In this document: in pieces, positions 61,776 to 64,000 of the stretch
Layout: every line of letters begins with the position of its first letter
How positions within the stretch are numbered: the first letter of the stretch is position 1
From: UBA11612 sp965228575
Lineage (GTDB): Bacteria > Pseudomonadota > Alphaproteobacteria > Rhodospirillales > Rhodospirillaceae
DNA length: 64,000 nt
Direction of reading: 5' to 3'
NCBI GenBank assembly: GCA_965228575.1
Contig: CBDDHW010000006.1
Span: forward strand, 1-64,000
The notes under the pieces: model-generated
Told to the model about the DNA's origin: nothing
Database searches by the model: none
Seen by the model: only the letters and a program-made list of their open reading frames with translations
Translations under genes and position numbers: made by a program

Positions 61776-63197
61776 TTAGGCCGCCTCGGCCATCTTTTTG
61801 CCCTTCTCCACAGCCTGCTCGATGGAGCCAACCATGTAGAACGCCTGTTCGGGCAAGTGATCGTAATCCCCGGCAACGATGCCCTTAAAGCTCTTGATCG
61901 TATCATCAAGCTGAACAAACACACCGGGGCTTCCGGTAAACACTTCGGCGACATGGAAGGGCTGCGACAAGAAGCGCTGAATTTTCCGTGCGCGCGCCAC
62001 GGTCAATTTATCTTCTTCTGACAACTCATCCATACCGAGAATGGCAATAATATCTTGCAAGGATTTATAGGTTTGCAAAATACGCTGCACGTCGCGCGCC
62101 ACCTGATAGTGCTCTTCTCCAACCACGAGCGGGTCGAGGGCGCGTGAGGTCGAATCAAGCGGGTCCACCGCGGGGTAAATACCAAGTTCGGCAATTTGAC
62201 GCGAAAGCACGGTGGTCGCATCCAAGTGCGCGAACGATGTTGCCGGCGCAGGGTCAGTCAAATCGTCGGCGGGCACGTAGATTGCTTGTACTGATGTGAT
62301 CGAGCCTTTCTTCGTAGACGTAATGCGTTCCTGTAAAGCGCCCATATCGGTTGCGAGCGTGGGCTGATAGCCGACCGCCGAGGGAATACGTCCCAAAAGC
62401 GCGGAGACTTCGGACCCAGCTTGGGTAAAACGGAAAATGTTGTCGACGAAGAACAGCACGTCTTTACCTTCCGCATCGCGGAAATACTCGGCTTGGGTCA
62501 ATCCCGACAATGCCACACGGGCACGCGCACCCGGGGGTTCATTCATCTGACCATAGACCAGCGCCACACGACTGTTGTTGCCGTCAAGATCGATAATCCC
62601 GGACTCGATCATCTCGTGATAAAGATCGTTTCCTTCGCGGGTCCGCTCACCGACACCGGCGAACACCGAGTATCCGCCATGGCCCTTGGCGATGTTATTG
62701 ATCAGCTCTTGGATAAGAACGGTCTTGCCCACACCGGCGCCGCCGAAGAGACCAACCTTACCGCCCTTACTGTAGGGCGCGAGAAGATCGACCACCTTAA
62801 TACCGGTCACCAAAATTTCCACTTCTGTGGACTGCTCGACAAATTCCGGCGCCGTGCGGTGAATCGGGTACATCTCTTTCGCATCGATATTGCCGCGCTC
62901 ATCCACAGGCTCGCCGACCACATTCATAATGCGCCCAAGAGTTCCCGGTCCAACTGGCATCTTAATTGAATCGCCGGTGTCGGTCGCTTCCTGACCGCGC
63001 ACCAAACCTTCAGTGGCATCCATCGCGATACACCGCACGGTCGACTCGCCAATGTGCTGCGCAACTTCAAGAACAAGGCGCTTCCCATTGTTGTCCACTT
63101 CCAGCGAATTCAGGATATTGGGCATATCACCGTCGAACTTTACGTCCACGACCGCACCCAAAACCTGCGTAATGGTACCGACATTGTTCTTGGCCAT
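61776..63197 (-). CDS. atpD: F1F0 ATP synthase beta subunit
   Basis: The 473-residue catalytic subunit shows the P-loop GLFGGAGVGKTVLIQELI, the Glu of GERTREGNDLYHEM, DEAAFV-equivalent VLFFVDNIFRFTQAGSEVSA and SALLGRIPSAVGYQPTLA. Length and order are canonical. It is part of the reverse-strand atp operon. Confidence 0.98.
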   Translation of the reverse strand: MAKNNVGTITQVLGAVVDVKFDGDMPNILNSLEVDNNGKRLVLEVAQHIGESTVRCIAMDATEGLVRGQEATDTGDSIKMPVGPGTLGRIMNVVGEPVDERGNIDAKEMYPIHRTAPEFVEQSTEVEILVTGIKVVDLLAPYSKGGKVGLFGGAGVGKTVLIQELINNIAKGHGGYSVFAGVGERTREGNDLYHEMIESGIIDLDGNNSRVALVYGQMNEPPGARARVALSGLTQAEYFRDAEGKDVLFFVDNIFRFTQAGSEVSALLGRIPSAVGYQPTLATDMGALQERITSTKKGSITSVQAIYVPADDLTDPAPATSFAHLDATTVLSRQIAELGIYPAVDPLDSTSRALDPLVVGEEHYQVARDVQRILQTYKSLQDIIAILGMDELSEEDKLTVARARKIQRFLSQPFHVAEVFTGSPGVFVQLDDTIKSFKGIVAGDYDHLPEQAFYMVGSIEQAVEKGKKMAEAA

Positions 63198-63241
63198 TCT
63201 CTCGCTCCTATCGCTCTTCGCGTGTCTTGTTTCCGGCCGAC

Positions 63242-64000
63242 TTAAACGGCTTCAGCTCCGGAAATAATTTCAATCAGTTCCTTGGTAATCATCGCCTGAC
63301 GCGTGCGATTGTAGCTCATCGTCAAGCGGTCAATCATTTCGCCTGCATTTCGTGTCGCCGAATCCATCGCCGTCATTTGTGCGCCGAAGAATGAGGCGCC
63401 ATTTTCAAGCATGGCCCGGAAGATTTGCACGGACAAATTACGCGGCAAAAGTTCGTCCAAAATTTCTTGATCGGACGGCTCGTACTCGTACACCGCAGAC
63501 CCGTCTTCTGCGTCATCCGAATCCGGCACTGGGAAGGGAATAATTTGCTGACGTGTAACGACTTGCGACATCGCCGACTTGAACCGGGCATACACCATGG
63601 TGGCAATGTCAAATTCACCGGCTGTAAACATGGATGTAATTTTCGCCGCCACCTCTTCGGCTTCGACAAACTGTACCGTCTTGCGACCAAACTCCGTGAA
63701 GGAGTCTGTAATGAGGTGCTTGAAATCCCGGCGCAGATTGTCCCGGCCTTTCCGCCCCACGCAGAGCACTTTGACCGTCTTTCCCTGATCCAACAGCTCT
63801 CGAATAAGGCCCCGGCTTGAACGAATAATGTTGGCGTTAAACCCGCCGCAGAGCCCGCGGTTCGCCGTCATCACCACAACAAGGTGAACGTTGTCCTCGC
63901 CGGTTCCAGCCAACATTGGCGGCGCGCCTTCCTGGCCAGCAGCACCGCCTGCAAGATTCCCAAGCATGCGTTCCATGCGCTCCGCATAGGGCCGCGCGGC
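63242..64000 (-). CDS. atpG: F1F0 ATP synthase gamma subunit, partial (5' end outside window)
   Basis: The C-terminal 252 residues of the central stalk are present. Conserved segments are VVMTANRGLCGGFNANIIR, VYARFKSAMSQVVTRQQIIP and the C-terminal helix MDSATRNAGEMIDRLTMSYN to RQAMITKELIEIISGAEAV. The frame stays open to the window edge (AARPYAER at its start). It lies 44 bases before atpD. Confidence 0.97.
   Translation of the reverse strand, partial: AARPYAERMERMLGNLAGGAAGQEGAPPMLAGTGEDNVHLVVVMTANRGLCGGFNANIIRSSRGLIRELLDQGKTVKVLCVGRKGRDNLRRDFKHLITDSFTEFGRKTVQFVEAEEVAAKITSMFTAGEFDIATMVYARFKSAMSQVVTRQQIIPFPVPDSDDAEDGSAVYEYEPSDQEILDELLPRNLSVQIFRAMLENGASFFGAQMTAMDSATRNAGEMIDRLTMSYNRTRQAMITKELIEIISGAEAV

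Overview
The window is a chromosomal segment of an alphaproteobacterium. It shows three conserved alphaproteobacterial blocks: rpmH-rnpA-yidD-yidC-engB-argB; dapD-dapE facing truA-fmt-def; and SRP RNA-dnaX-ybaB-recR opposite gpmI-envC-ctpA-deacetylase-rppH, followed by the atp operon. DUF2336, DUF1761, TfoX-like and DUF4139 proteins and a response regulator with a YFGPDRRRR tail fit the same class. Base composition looks moderate, near 50% GC by eye. The order cannot be fixed from sequence alone; the gene order looks Rhodospirillales-like. No phage, IS element or CRISPR array was seen.

1-5.0 kb holds an accessory cluster: a RibD-type reductase without a deaminase domain, a GTP cyclohydrolase II homologue with a decayed DHBP-synthase domain, a creatininase-family hydrolase, an LTA-synthase-like phosphoglycerol transferase and a CDP-alcohol phosphatidyltransferase. 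Three enzymes look like flavin/pterin chemistry and two like lipid head-group chemistry. This is the best candidate for an undescribed pathway.

5.0-25 kb is mixed metabolic and transport DNA: msrA, a BNR propeller paired with a MoaD/ThiS-like protein, a glycosyltransferase/FkbM pair, an isochorismatase-type hydrolase, TfoX-like, MFS transporters, an enoyl-CoA hydratase, an HD hydrolase, malonyl-CoA synthetase, an SLC12-like transporter, a GST, tRNA-Arg(ACG) and a lipoprotein. Between 11.8 and 17.3 kb three genes carry frameshifts: a transporter, a response regulator tail, and an FAD reductase with four breaks. This is either recent decay or local consensus error.

25-30 kb carries panC and the operon TVP38-family protein / MerA-like flavoprotein / histidine kinase. 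30-36.5 kb carries the rpmH-to-argB housekeeping block plus a pyrimidine nucleotidase, then a PAS-GAF-GGDEF diguanylate cyclase with a DUF2336 repeat protein. 38-49.5 kb covers lysine biosynthesis, tRNA and N-terminal Met processing, rmuC and a stomatin/NfeD pair. 49.5-59 kb covers replication/recombination genes, SRP RNA, glycolysis and the division-linked envelope set envC-ctpA-deacetylase. 59-61.2 kb has a ferritin-like protein and a small mercury-type locus (merR/merT/GDCCVxC protein) with a 19-bp-spacer promoter and a perfect dyad. The window ends in atpC-atpD-atpG.
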